From: an uncultured Chlorobiaceae bacterium
GTDB lineage: Bacteria > Bacteroidota > Chlorobiia > Chlorobiales > Chlorobiaceae
Direction: 5' to 3'
Assembly: GCA_903840935.1 (NCBI GenBank)
Contig: CAIMHT010000047.1
Coordinates: 1 to 64,000, forward strand
Length of the DNA: 64,000 bases
The position numbers were made by a program, and so were the translations under genes. Positions 10,365-19,235 of the stretch are shown here, one piece after another; position 1 is the first letter of the stretch, and the number at the start of each line of letters is the position of its first letter. The notes beneath the pieces were generated by a model, which saw only the letters and a program-made list of their open reading frames with translations, searched no databases and was not told the origin of the DNA.

Positions 10365-11495
10365 ATGAATATTACCACAAAGCTCGATCATGAACTCTGG
10401 CACAAGATGCAGGATCCGGGCGCTTATGAGTGGTGGTATTTTGATGCAGAAGACGCAAAAAGCGGTATCTCTTTTGTGCTTATATGGTTTTCCGGTTTTC
10501 CTTTTTCTCCCTATTACACCAGCCATTATGAGAAGTGGAAAAATCACCGTACTTCCGATGCACCTCTTCCTGCCAACTACTCTGGTTTCAGTTTCCAGTT
10601 ATATGAAAACGGGCAGGAGATTGTCAACTTTATCAAGGAGGGTCGTCAAGAACTTTTCCAAAGCAGTTGCACCGCTATCGGTGTCAGTTTTGAAAAGAGC
10701 GGCTTTACTCACGATGCACTGCGGGACGAGTACACCCTTGATATTGACTTTTCCTTTCCTGCCCGCCAAAAAGAGATAAAGGCAACTCTTTTATTTAAGG
10801 CATGCCGGAGGCTCATCTACGAAAAAAAAGATACGAACAATAACGGAAGGGTACCTCTTCACCAGTGGCTACTGAGTGTTCCAAAGGCTGATGTTGAAGG
10901 GACAATTGCAATTACGGAACAAGGGAGTTGCTCTGTTCGTACGATTCCAGTCAGAGCGACCGGATACCATGACCATAACCTTGGAGCGGTACCCATGCAG
11001 GAATATATCTCCCGTTGGTACTGGGGCAGGGCTTTTTCCAGGCAACTCGATCTCATCTATTATGTGGTGTTTTTTAAAAACAACGACTATCAGCCTCTCG
11101 CACTTCTGGTTCTTCACGACAACCTGAGTCAAAAAGTTATCATTCACGATGCTGTGCGTTTTCAGGAAAGTAATTTTCGGCGCGGCCTCTTTTCGCCCCA
11201 CCACAGTCGTGATCTTGATTTGCACTATGAAGATATCACACTGAAGATCCACCACGACAGAGTGCTTGACGCCGGACCGTTTTATCTTCGTTTTTCCTCT
11301 GCCATCTCATTACAGAGAGAGGGGAGGAACCTTGAGGGAATCAGGGGGATATCGGAATTCCTCAATCCCGGTCGCCTGCAATCAAAGTTTATGCGTTTTT
11401 TTACCTGCGGACGGATCTGGCGGGATGGAAGATCGTCGATGATGTATAAAAGCTATAATAGTTTTAAGCGCTCTTTGGATTGGAAAAATCGATGA
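10365..11495 (+). CDS. crtC: carotenoid 1',2'-hydratase (hydroxyneurosporene synthase family)
   Basis: A 376-residue member of the CrtC family, two lipocalin-like beta-barrel halves that add water across the terminal psi-end double bond of acyclic carotenoids. In green sulfur bacteria it makes 1'-hydroxychlorobactene or hydroxy-gamma-carotene, which is later glycosylated (known for the group). The hallmark E-W-W-Y-F-D-A is at residues 22-28. Further conserved patches are G-Y-H-D-H-N-L-G, W-Y-W-G-R, and the repeated aromatic/acidic strands. The position immediately before petCB fits what I recall of other green sulfur bacterial chromosomes. Confidence 0.85.
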   Translation: MNITTKLDHELWHKMQDPGAYEWWYFDAEDAKSGISFVLIWFSGFPFSPYYTSHYEKWKNHRTSDAPLPANYSGFSFQLYENGQEIVNFIKEGRQELFQSSCTAIGVSFEKSGFTHDALRDEYTLDIDFSFPARQKEIKATLLFKACRRLIYEKKDTNNNGRVPLHQWLLSVPKADVEGTIAITEQGSCSVRTIPVRATGYHDHNLGAVPMQEYISRWYWGRAFSRQLDLIYYVVFFKNNDYQPLALLVLHDNLSQKVIIHDAVRFQESNFRRGLFSPHHSRDLDLHYEDITLKIHHDRVLDAGPFYLRFSSAISLQREGRNLEGIRGISEFLNPGRLQSKFMRFFTCGRIWRDGRSSMMYKSYNSFKRSLDWKNR

Positions 11496-11590
11496 AAAAA
11501 TTATAAATTCCAATTCTGTTTGGGTTAAAACGGGTTTTATACGCAGAAGATACGGTGTAGCGGAATAGCTCACTGAGAGTATCGGTGACA

Positions 11591-11662
11591 CTGTCTCCTT
11601 TTTAACCCATGGGTGGTAGATGCCTTTTGATATTATAAATAATAGATTTAAAAAGGAGACAG
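11591..11662 (+). promoter_or_regulatory. inverted repeat in petC leader masking the ribosome binding site
   Basis: CTGTCTCCTTTTTAA (11591-11605) and TTAAAAAGGAGACAG (11648-11662) are perfect 15-base complements, 42 bases apart. The right arm contains the whole petC Shine-Dalgarno (AAGGAGA), and the petC ATG begins six bases after it. The spacer holds a nested ATTAT-AA-ATAAT stem and a nine-codon ATG frame (11609-11638) with no ribosome binding site of its own. No T-run follows, so it is not a normal terminator. Translational control is my inference. Confidence 0.7.
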
Positions 11663-11668
11663 GTTGTA

Positions 11669-12214
11669 ATGGCACAACAAGGTAATTTCAAGAGCCCGTC
11701 AAGAATGGGTGGACTTGGAGATGGTGCTTCACCCTCTTCCGCTGGTGCAATTTCCGCTGGCAAGCCTCGTGATTTGGGGTTGAAAGAGGTTGATTTTGAA
11801 CGTCGCAGTTTTCTTGGGAAAATTGTGGGTGGAATTGGCGCAGCAGTCGCCATATCGACTCTTTATCCCGTGATCCGCTTCATTGTTCCTCCCGTCAAAA
11901 AGTTTTCAAACCTTAATGAGCTTGTTGTCGGCAAAGCTGCTGAAGTACCTGAAAACACCGGAAAAATTTTCCAGTTCAACAAAGACAAGGTGATCGTCAT
12001 CAACGATAACGGCCAGCTTACGGCATGCAGCGCAGTCTGTACCCACCTTGGCTGCCTTGTGCATTGGGACAATGCACTGAACCTTATAGCATGCCCCTGC
12101 CATGGAGCAAAATACAAACAGACGGGAGAGATCATCTCCGGCCCTCAGCCTTTACCCCTGCCAGCGTTTAAAGCAAGGGTTGAAGGGGAAAATCTCATTA
12201 TTGCGAAAGCTTAA
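11669..12214 (+). CDS. petC: Rieske iron-sulfur protein of the cytochrome bc complex
   Basis: [2Fe-2S] subunit passing electrons from menaquinol to c-type cytochromes. The 181-residue protein has a glycine/serine-rich N-terminus (about 35 residues), a twin-arginine-like R-R-S-F-L-G-K (45-51) ahead of a single membrane anchor (about 52-72), Rieske box 1 C-T-H-L-G-C (124-129) and box 2 C-P-C-H-G (142-146). Both histidine ligands and all four cysteines are present. A strong AAGGAGA precedes the ATG but lies in an inverted repeat arm. petB follows after 35 bases. Confidence 0.95.
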   Translation: MAQQGNFKSPSRMGGLGDGASPSSAGAISAGKPRDLGLKEVDFERRSFLGKIVGGIGAAVAISTLYPVIRFIVPPVKKFSNLNELVVGKAAEVPENTGKIFQFNKDKVIVINDNGQLTACSAVCTHLGCLVHWDNALNLIACPCHGAKYKQTGEIISGPQPLPLPAFKARVEGENLIIAKA

Positions 12215-12249
12215 CCTTTAATTCTTGAAAACCAAGGGAGTCAGGAAAG

Positions 12250-13437
12250 ATGGCTGAAAACAATCAGAACGCTATGGCAGGAAGTGCTCCGGCCAAGCAA
12301 AACCCCGTTGCGACCAACGGCGGTGTCTATAAACCTCCGGTAGATCGTGCAGACACTAATCCGTACAAGGATTCCCGCGTCACCTCTGTTGGCGCATGGT
12401 TCCAGGAGCGCTTTGCTGTCGTCATACCGGTAATCGATTACCTGAAAAAGAAAGAAGTTCCCCTGCACCGTCATTCAGTGTGGTATTATTTTGGCGGTCT
12501 TACCCTCTTTTTCTTTATTGTTCAGGTGTTAACCGGCTTGCTTCTTCTGCAGTATTACAAGCCGACGGAAGCTGAGGCCTTTGGTTCATTTGTCTTTATT
12601 CAGCAACAGGTACCCTATGGCTGGCTTATCCGTCAGATTCATGCCTGGTCAGCCAACGCGATGATTTTGATGGCCTTCATCCACATGTTCAGCACCTTTT
12701 TCATGAAGGCCTACCGGAAACCACGGGAACTTATGTGGGTAAGCGGTTTTGTGCTCTTTGTGCTCAGCCTCGCTTTCGGTTTTACCGGATATCTCCTTCC
12801 ATGGAATGAGCTCGCTTTCTTTGCTACCCAGGTTGGCACTGAAGTACCAAAAGTTGCTCCTGGCGGCGCTTTTTTTGTCAACATTCTTCGCGGTGGAGAA
12901 GAGGTTTCCGGAGAAACGCTGACAAGAATGTTCTCGATGCATGTTGTTCTGCTTCCAGGTATTCTTTTGATCATCCTTGCCGTTCACTTGCTTCTGGTTC
13001 AGATTTTGGGTACCTCTGCACCAATCGGCTATAAGGAGACTGGACGTATCAAGGGATATGAAAAGTTTTTCCCAACCTTTCTTGCCAAGGATGCGGTAGG
13101 CTGGTTGATCGGTTTTGCAATTATTGTTGTTCTGTCAATAATATCTCCGTGGGAGATAGGGGTTCAGGCTAATCCGCTTGCTCCTGCACCTCTTGGCATC
13201 AAGCCGGAGTGGTATTTTTGGGGCCAGTTCCTGCTGCTGAAAGATTTCAGCTTTGCGGGTGGTGAACTGCTTGCCATTGCACTGTTTACAACGGCCGCCA
13301 TCCTCTGGGTTTGTGTGCCCTTTCTTGACGGTCGTGCATCAAGAGAAGAGAAAAGTCCGTTTTTTACCCTGTTTGGTCTCTTTCTCTTTATTGCTTTTAT
13401 CGTCTATACGTTTAGAGTGTTTCTTCTCTATTATTGA
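12250..13437 (+). CDS. petB: cytochrome b of the Rieske/cytochrome b complex
   Basis: Membrane quinol-oxidising subunit, 395 residues, with both the N-terminal heme-binding half and the C-terminal Qo half in one chain. The N-terminal 70 residues are a hydrophilic extension. Heme-ligand helices are seen as [17 protein letters not shown] and [16 protein letters not shown]. The Qo motif P-E-W-Y-F lies near residue 320. No cytochrome c1 gene follows, as known for green sulfur bacteria. GGGAG and GGAAAG precede the start. Confidence 0.95.
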   Translation: MAENNQNAMAGSAPAKQNPVATNGGVYKPPVDRADTNPYKDSRVTSVGAWFQERFAVVIPVIDYLKKKEVPLHRHSVWYYFGGLTLFFFIVQVLTGLLLLQYYKPTEAEAFGSFVFIQQQVPYGWLIRQIHAWSANAMILMAFIHMFSTFFMKAYRKPRELMWVSGFVLFVLSLAFGFTGYLLPWNELAFFATQVGTEVPKVAPGGAFFVNILRGGEEVSGETLTRMFSMHVVLLPGILLIILAVHLLLVQILGTSAPIGYKETGRIKGYEKFFPTFLAKDAVGWLIGFAIIVVLSIISPWEIGVQANPLAPAPLGIKPEWYFWGQFLLLKDFSFAGGELLAIALFTTAAILWVCVPFLDGRASREEKSPFFTLFGLFLFIAFIVYTFRVFLLYY

Positions 13438-13457
13438 GGGTGAGTGATACTTTCAGC

Positions 13458-13494
13458 CACGACAAAAGCCCGGTTCAGCCGGGCTTTTGTCGTG
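13458..13494 (+). terminator. strong hairpin terminator after petB
   Basis: A perfect 16-bp stem (13458-13473 with 13479-13494) around a TTCAG loop. It includes CCCGG/CCGGG and four A-T pairs. There is no long T-run after the stem, so it may also stabilise the petCB mRNA 3' end or block transcription from both sides. Confidence 0.75.
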
Positions 13495-13545
13495 ACAGTG
13501 TGCCATCTGTTTCTCATGCTCTCTTGAGATTCTTCCCCTGAACCC

Positions 13546-16500
13546 TTACGCCTTCTCCCGTAATAACTCTCCCATCTCATAGCCGGAAAGGAAAGCCTTC
13601 ATGTCGAGCTGTTCAGATGCCTCAACCCATTCGGCGATTGATGCTTCCAGCTCAGCCTCGCTTTCCGGTTTCAGGAGTAACTCCTGCAGGATAAGCCAAG
13701 CCACAAGGACACTGAAACGGTGCTCACGGAACCAGTATTTCTGGTGCCGCTGCTCCAGAAGCAGCATGCGGCCCAGATGCAGTTGGTTGAGCGTAGAGAG
13801 TGACTTTACAAGCGTGAGCAGGCGTACATCCAACGTTTCATTCGCTGCGAGTGCAGGTTTTGGTGTGATCATGCAGACAAGCAGGTCGGGCAGATATTCG
13901 CCTGGAATGCCGATCATCCCGGATACAGGATAGATTGCTTTGAGCGCATCGCTCATCAGCCAGTCATCAATAAGGTTTGAGTGGAGCTCTCCGGATGACA
14001 TCATCATTTGCTGCAGGGCGTCAAGCACAATCCACTGTCTTGCAATGGTCTTATACTCCACCCCCTCTTTGCTTCCCAGACCGAGAGCGGTTTGAAGTTT
14101 TCGGGAATTCGGCTCTTTTTTAACAAGAGCTGGAAAAAGGAGCACCTGGCCATAAAGCTCAGTCGCTTGCGAAGCAAGGTTAAGGGGCACAGCAAGCGGT
14201 TTATCCATAAGTTCACTGAACTGAAGGGCAACCGTATCGAGCAAAGAGGCGATTGTCGTTTCAAACGTCCGAATTTTCTCATCTTCCAGTTGCTCGTTTT
14301 CCAAAGGGCGAAGCGGTTCAGGAGTGAGAGCGGTCGTTATAATGCTGTGCAACGGCGAGAGGCTCATAGTGAGGGCAGCTCGCTCAATTGACAAGGTTCC
14401 GCGCCCGTTAAGTTCTGCTGCAAGCCGGTCGTAAGGCTTCAGCCTGGAGGGAACGACCTCCCTGAAGTCCAAAAAGACATTATACTTGTAGCCGTCGAGA
14501 GCAACAAGGAGGCCATTATCGGAAATTTCCCGGCAGGAACGGATAAACTCCATACCACTTGCATGATCCCTGAAAATAACAAAGCTGTGCTCAACACGGC
14601 TGATGTTGAGCCCTTCAGAGAGTAAGCCCTGGCGGATTTCGCCGTTCTGACGGTAGCCAACCGATGTTTTAATCCAGCCGGCAGTCTGTTCAAAGCAGTT
14701 GTTGAAGACCACAAGGACCCTCTCCTGGTCAAGCCGGTTGGAATAGGCAAAAACATTCTCGTTCACCCTCCCATCCTGATAGAGATCATAGAGAAAAAAG
14801 TTGCGAACCTCAGCAAAGAGCGGACGCTTTTTCATGATGGGAAAGATCTCATGGTAGTGGCGCCAGACGAGATGCTCGTCCGGCTGCTCATCATAATAGG
14901 CTTTGGCATACTCCATGCCATACTTCTCGGTAAAGCCTTCTACCTGTCCGTGGCCGAACATCGGCAGGCCGGGCATGGTCAGCATCATCATGCAGACACC
15001 AAAATATTTATCACCCCGTCCAAACTGCGCAATGGCGGTATCTTCATCAGGATTATTCATGAAGTTGACATAGCGCTTGAGAATTTCCGGGTCAAATTCG
15101 AGCGTGTTCTTGATCAGGTTGCGATAATCGGCATTATCCTCCTTTTTAAGCATGTGCATGAAGGCGCTGTTATATACCCGGTGCATGCCAAGTGTACGGA
15201 CAAAATAGCCTTCGAGCATCCAGAACGCTTCCGCAAGCAGCAGGGTATCGGGGACTTCAAGCTGAATACGGTCAACGACCTCGCGCCAGAACTCTTCGGG
15301 TATGGCGGCATCAAATTCCGCCATGCTCATGGCATAAGCTGATCGCGAGGGTATGGCGGCGCTGTGGCCATGAAGTGGAAACCAGAGTCGCTGAATGTGC
15401 CGTTTAGCCAGCACCATGGCTGCGTCGAAACGGATAATGGGGAACATTCTTGCAACATGCAGAATTTGCTGAATTACTCCCTCGCGTACCTCTGCACTGA
15501 GAAAGTTCAACTGTGCCGTATCGTTCCAAGGCATGATGGTTCCGTCATTGCCATGGTAGATGTATCGTGTATCGCCAGTCAGGTAATCAACCCGCTTAAA
15601 GGTAACCGCTGCGTCGGAACGGTTCCAGTAGCCATCTTCCAGGTAGATGCCGTAGCGGGAGTCACTGCTGAGGTTCGGCCCGTTATAGGAGTAGTTATAA
15701 TAGGGTGCGTTACCTGATGAGAGGAACCAGTCAGGATTGTTTCTTACCAGTTCGGAATCCATTGCGGTGTGGTTGGGCACCATGTCACTGGCAAGACGGA
15801 TGCCGCGCTGCCGGGCCCTCTGCAGAAGGTTCTCATACCCTTCATGGCCACCGATATCATGGGAAATCTCATATTTTTCAAGAGCATAAGCCGAAGCCTT
15901 TGCTTCAGGATTGCCCTGGAGCTGCTTGATTTTTTGTGAAGCATAGCTTCGCTGCCAGAGTCCTATAAGCCATAATGCCGTAAAACCGCGTTCGGCGATA
16001 AGGTCGAGTTCTGCATCAGGAATATCCTGCAGCCGCGTAATGGAGCGCCGGTAACTTTTGCTGAGCTGGTCGAGCCAGACATAAGTACTCTTGGCCAGCA
16101 TGACCACTTCAGGCATCCACGAAGAATCCATGGAGTAATTCGCCGGAGCATTGGCATCATCCAAAGAGTTGTACTGTGGGACATGGGCCTCTTTTTCCAA
16201 CTCATACCCATCATTACGGAGTGCATGCTCACGAGTAATGCGCTCAAAAAAGAGGTACTTGTCTTCATCCTCAATAAAATCAATGGCATCTGCCACCAAT
16301 CCCCATAAAGGCGACTCTTCAAGCAGCCCGCCCCAGTGCAGACGGATATATCGAAGCTGTTCAAGGATTGAGGTTGGGGCATGTTTTATTGGACGGGTGA
16401 GCAGTTCAGCAAGGTCGATATTGCCTTCCCCCACCGGCCCCATTGCCTGCATTGAGCTCCGCATGGTCAAAATCAGCTTCCGGTACGCAACCTCCCGGCT

Positions 16501-17040
16501 CAGTTTCTCATCGGTCAAAAGATCGGAAAACGGTTCAAGAGCAGGATTCTGATTATTGAGCCAGACAAGGAACGACTCCTCAATGAGATCGAGTTTATTG
16601 TTCCGCTGCTTCAGCCACTCCGTTGCTGTTTCTGCTCCGGTATAAATTTTTTGCGTCGGAAAAGTCGTGATAAACCGGGCCAGATACTCTTCCGATTGTT
16701 CCACTGAAAGCTCCAGGGCCAGCGTTCCATAGACCCGGTCAAGAAAGTCCGGTTGCCGTAATGCTATGGCTTTCGTGATGAGAGAGTGAAAAAGCGCATG
16801 CAGCAGTTTCATGCCGTGGAACTGCGCTGGCAGTACCGGTTTTGCGTCGGCACCCTTTCGCTTTTTCAGAAAATCATTAATGATGGCACTTTGCCGCTCT
16901 GTCGTTTTAGTAGATTCCTGACCAGATAATGATAACGAGAGAAACTCAGGGTCTGTCGCTCCGAAAAGCTCTCTGGCATTTCTGTTGACATAAAAGTGCT
17001 CTTTGTGTTGCACTGCCGGAAGTTTTTGCTTGATTGTCAT
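13546..17040 (-). CDS. large GH13 alpha-amylase-family protein
   Basis: A 1164-residue protein. The first 330 residues are helical and without a recognisable domain. A GH13 barrel then spans about 335-740: region I D-M-V-P-N-H (419-424), region II with R537 and nucleophile D539 (I-I-R-F-D-A-A), region III acid/base E604 (L-L-A-E-A-F). The expected region IV F-x-x-N-H-D reads F-M-N-N-P-D-E-D (660-667), lacking the usual histidine. About 400 further residues follow. No signal peptide is seen, so a cytoplasmic role in glycogen or maltodextrin metabolism is likely; the exact substrate is unknown. It is preceded by three small membrane-protein genes on the same strand. Confidence 0.85.
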   Translation of the reverse strand: MTIKQKLPAVQHKEHFYVNRNARELFGATDPEFLSLSLSGQESTKTTERQSAIINDFLKKRKGADAKPVLPAQFHGMKLLHALFHSLITKAIALRQPDFLDRVYGTLALELSVEQSEEYLARFITTFPTQKIYTGAETATEWLKQRNNKLDLIEESFLVWLNNQNPALEPFSDLLTDEKLSREVAYRKLILTMRSSMQAMGPVGEGNIDLAELLTRPIKHAPTSILEQLRYIRLHWGGLLEESPLWGLVADAIDFIEDEDKYLFFERITREHALRNDGYELEKEAHVPQYNSLDDANAPANYSMDSSWMPEVVMLAKSTYVWLDQLSKSYRRSITRLQDIPDAELDLIAERGFTALWLIGLWQRSYASQKIKQLQGNPEAKASAYALEKYEISHDIGGHEGYENLLQRARQRGIRLASDMVPNHTAMDSELVRNNPDWFLSSGNAPYYNYSYNGPNLSSDSRYGIYLEDGYWNRSDAAVTFKRVDYLTGDTRYIYHGNDGTIMPWNDTAQLNFLSAEVREGVIQQILHVARMFPIIRFDAAMVLAKRHIQRLWFPLHGHSAAIPSRSAYAMSMAEFDAAIPEEFWREVVDRIQLEVPDTLLLAEAFWMLEGYFVRTLGMHRVYNSAFMHMLKKEDNADYRNLIKNTLEFDPEILKRYVNFMNNPDEDTAIAQFGRGDKYFGVCMMMLTMPGLPMFGHGQVEGFTEKYGMEYAKAYYDEQPDEHLVWRHYHEIFPIMKKRPLFAEVRNFFLYDLYQDGRVNENVFAYSNRLDQERVLVVFNNCFEQTAGWIKTSVGYRQNGEIRQGLLSEGLNISRVEHSFVIFRDHASGMEFIRSCREISDNGLLVALDGYKYNVFLDFREVVPSRLKPYDRLAAELNGRGTLSIERAALTMSLSPLHSIITTALTPEPLRPLENEQLEDEKIRTFETTIASLLDTVALQFSELMDKPLAVPLNLASQATELYGQVLLFPALVKKEPNSRKLQTALGLGSKEGVEYKTIARQWIVLDALQQMMMSSGELHSNLIDDWLMSDALKAIYPVSGMIGIPGEYLPDLLVCMITPKPALAANETLDVRLLTLVKSLSTLNQLHLGRMLLLEQRHQKYWFREHRFSVLVAWLILQELLLKPESEAELEASIAEWVEASEQLDMKAFLSGYEMGELLREKA

Positions 17041-17188
17041 AGTAGAGAAGGCAATACCGATGCATTACGCTGGTTGAGATTTTTGTGCAGCCCGGCAGCA
17101 TTTTCGGGCATGCTTACCTGTTATGGAACAAAAAATACCTGACACTGTTGCCTGGTGGTTTTGTCGGGGCAGAGAGGTGAATGCACTG

Positions 17189-17578
17189 TTATGTGATTTT
17201 TTTTTCAATATATCGCTGAAGACAGGCAAACCCCAGTTCCTTGGCGGATCGGAGCGCCTCAAGCCCGATGGCTGAGAGCGCACTTTCACTGCGTGACGGG
17301 GAGCGCTCCTCTTGAGCGCAAGGTACCGGTCTGATTGACGCCGAAGTATTTCCATGGCCCCTCACGACCCTGCCAAGCAGCAACCCGGCCGCAAAAACGG
17401 CTGTAGTCACCGCAAAAGGGTGTTTTTCAACCATTTTAACCGGCGAAAGCTCAGCTTCAATCTCCTCTTTCAATTTTAGGGTTCTTGCCTTGATCTGCGC
17501 CTCTCTATTCGCAATATGCTTTTGGAGCTCTTCGATACGTGCCTGAATACCGTCTAAAGGTTCATTTGTTGGAGTCAT
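17189..17578 (-). CDS. small membrane-associated protein, YqjK-like position
   Basis: 129 residues. An N-terminal amphipathic coiled-coil (residues 8-47, rich in E/K/L) is followed by P-F-A-V-T-T-A-V-F-A-A-G-L-L-L-G, a short hydrophobic segment with small residues, then a basic and polar tail. Its start overlaps the end of the upstream holin-like gene by 17 bases. I do not recognise a family with certainty. The gene order (DUF883-like, YqjE-like, this) matches the enterobacterial yqjD-yqjE-yqjK arrangement. Confidence 0.65.
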   Translation of the reverse strand: MTPTNEPLDGIQARIEELQKHIANREAQIKARTLKLKEEIEAELSPVKMVEKHPFAVTTAVFAAGLLLGRVVRGHGNTSASIRPVPCAQEERSPSRSESALSAIGLEALRSAKELGFACLQRYIEKKIT

Positions 17579-17972
17579 GGAGCGATAAAAGAAGTTTCTG
17601 AATCAGGGTTTTCAAAAATAATGGTTTGAATCTGGTGAAAAACAGAAAGCATAAAATAAAAAGCATGCTCACAAGCAGATAACCGAGAAAAGGATGACCC
17701 AGAAGTTCGCCTGCAAGCAGTGCTAAAGTTGTGACAAAGTAGCCTGCCCCGATAATAAGGATAACGCCAAGAATGATCGCACTGGCGAGCATCGAAATCT
17801 TCTCTGCCAGCTCAATTTTGAGCAGTTCAAACTTGGCCTCAACAATGGCAACCACGTCATCGTAAAGAGAGGTAGCCGTCTCATCAACGAGTTCAGGAAT
17901 GCCGGTACGTTTGCGTCTCGAAGAGGTTGAGCCCTGCTCCTTTTCTGCCTGGCGCTTCATCATGTTTTTCAA
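17562..17972 (-). CDS. YqjE/Holin-X-like membrane protein
   Basis: 136 residues. A basic N-terminus is followed by L-Y-D-D-V-V-A-I-V-E-A-K-F-E-L-L-K-I-E-L-A-E (amphipathic helix typical of the phage-holin-like DUF1469/YqjE group). Two strong membrane helices lie at about 63-85 and 92-112. Relatives are inner-membrane proteins of uncertain role. It is tightly packed with its two neighbours: 15 bases after the upstream gene and overlapping the downstream one. Confidence 0.7.
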   Translation of the reverse strand: MKNMMKRQAEKEQGSTSSRRKRTGIPELVDETATSLYDDVVAIVEAKFELLKIELAEKISMLASAIILGVILIIGAGYFVTTLALLAGELLGHPFLGYLLVSMLFILCFLFFTRFKPLFLKTLIQKLLLSLHDSNK

Positions 17973-17987
17973 GTGGTCAATGGCTGA

Positions 17988-18239
17988 TTATCGTCCTCTT
18001 TTCATAAACAGTCCAAACAGAAAGCCAGCGCCCAGAGAAACAAGCATCGAGCGTGCCGGATTTTTTTTGATATATTGTCTTGTTTTTTCGGTGTTCTCCA
18101 GAATCCACTCATAGGAGTCGCTCTCCCTGAAACAGTCAAAAGTCTCCGAGATGACGTCACCCAGCTCTCTGAGTTGGTCCGAAATGTTCTCCTGATTCTG
18201 TTGCTCCTCTGCCTTTTCGGCAGGCTCATGGCTATGCAT
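17988..18239 (-). CDS. DUF883/YqjD-ElaB-like protein
   Basis: About 83 residues from the ATG at 18239, which has AAAGG five bases upstream. A longer start at 18263 adds eight residues. The protein has an N-terminal polar helix, then the ending I-K-K-N-P-A-R-S-M-L-V-S-L-G-A-G-F-L-F-G-L-F-M-K-R-G-R. This 'NPARSM..GAGFLFG' anchor, closing on basic residues, is characteristic of the YqjD/ElaB family, known in E. coli as stationary-phase ribosome-binding inner-membrane proteins. First gene of a three-gene set. Confidence 0.7.
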   Translation of the reverse strand: MHSHEPAEKAEEQQNQENISDQLRELGDVISETFDCFRESDSYEWILENTEKTRQYIKKNPARSMLVSLGAGFLFGLFMKRGR

Positions 18240-18362
18240 GGTAACCTTTACTTCCTGTTCCATAAAAGATTGAAACCCGTTATGCGTTTTTCCTGCGCGA
18301 GCCTGAATTCGAAAGATTCTGTAAGCAATATATAAAAACAATATGGTCTTTGCATGGCCCTC

Positions 18363-19100
18363 TTACAGCAGAAGCCTTCCTCCCTCTACATTGATAACCT
18401 GGCCGGTGATATAGTCACTCTCAAGAAGAAAGATGATGGTTTTGACAATATCAAGCGGATCACCAGGACGGCGGAGCGCTATTTTTTTCATCATCTCCTC
18501 CTGCGGCTCCATCTCTTTTTCCGCATTCAGTGTTACTGTTCCCGGAGCCACAGAGTTCACCAGAACCGTCGGAGCAAATTCTTTGGCAAAGATTCTGGTC
18601 AAGTGCTGTATACCTGCTTTCGAAACAGTGTAAGGTGCAAAATTTCGCCAGACCAATTCGGCAGAAATATCGGTCATGGTAATGATGCGCGAGACGAACG
18701 GCTGTTTCTGCATGATTTTTACCGCCTCCTGCATCGTAAAAAAGGTACCCTTCAGATTGGTATCAACCAGGCTGTCCCACTCCTCTTCACTAACTCCGGG
18801 AAGGGGAGTGCGGAAAAAATTCGAAGCGCTGGTGATAAGCAGGTCAAGACGGTTAAACTGTTCACGGAATATTGCAAATGCGCTTATAAGATCAGCGGTT
18901 TTCGATACGTCACACCGAACCATCTGCGATTCAGGGCTTACCCAGCGGATTTTTTCAAGGGTTTCGGCAGCCCTCCCTTCCGACGCATGCCAAGTAAAGA
19001 AGATGGTATACCCCTGACCCGCCACAGCAAGCGCAATTTCACTACCAAGCACGCCCGAAGCGCCAGTCATAAAACATACTTTCTTGCCTGAAAAAGTCAT
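18363..19100 (-). CDS. short-chain dehydrogenase/reductase
   Basis: 245 residues with the SDR Rossmann motif T-G-A-S-G-V-L-G (12-19), the D-V-S segment for cofactor adenine, N-L-K-G-T-F (active-site Asn helix), Y-T-V-S-K (catalytic Tyr/Lys) and V-N-S-V-A-P-G-T-V. The catalytic serine region reads I-T-M-T-D-I-S-A-E, slightly off pattern. It resembles pteridine reductase/FolM-like or FabG-like SDRs, but the substrate cannot be told. Stands alone between the small membrane cluster and modC. Confidence 0.85.
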   Translation of the reverse strand: MTFSGKKVCFMTGASGVLGSEIALAVAGQGYTIFFTWHASEGRAAETLEKIRWVSPESQMVRCDVSKTADLISAFAIFREQFNRLDLLITSASNFFRTPLPGVSEEEWDSLVDTNLKGTFFTMQEAVKIMQKQPFVSRIITMTDISAELVWRNFAPYTVSKAGIQHLTRIFAKEFAPTVLVNSVAPGTVTLNAEKEMEPQEEMMKKIALRRPGDPLDIVKTIIFLLESDYITGQVINVEGGRLLL

Positions 19101-19235
19101 CTTCTGTACAGTTTAATTTTTTGTTTATTCTAACGTTAAACATGAAGAGAGGCTAAAAAGTTGATTGGAATCATTGATTGCCAGGTCAAAATGAAGTGCT
19201 ATTTCCTGCCGGAGAGAGGGATTTGTTTAATCCGT

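Noticed and set aside
11609-11638. Nine-codon frame in the petC leader as a leader-peptide gene
   Set aside because: No ribosome binding site upstream; mentioned only as part of the inverted-repeat leader.
18354-19091. 245-codon plus-strand frame over the SDR gene
   Set aside because: Exact antisense shadow of the SDR; composition (His/Arg/Phe-rich) is not protein-like.
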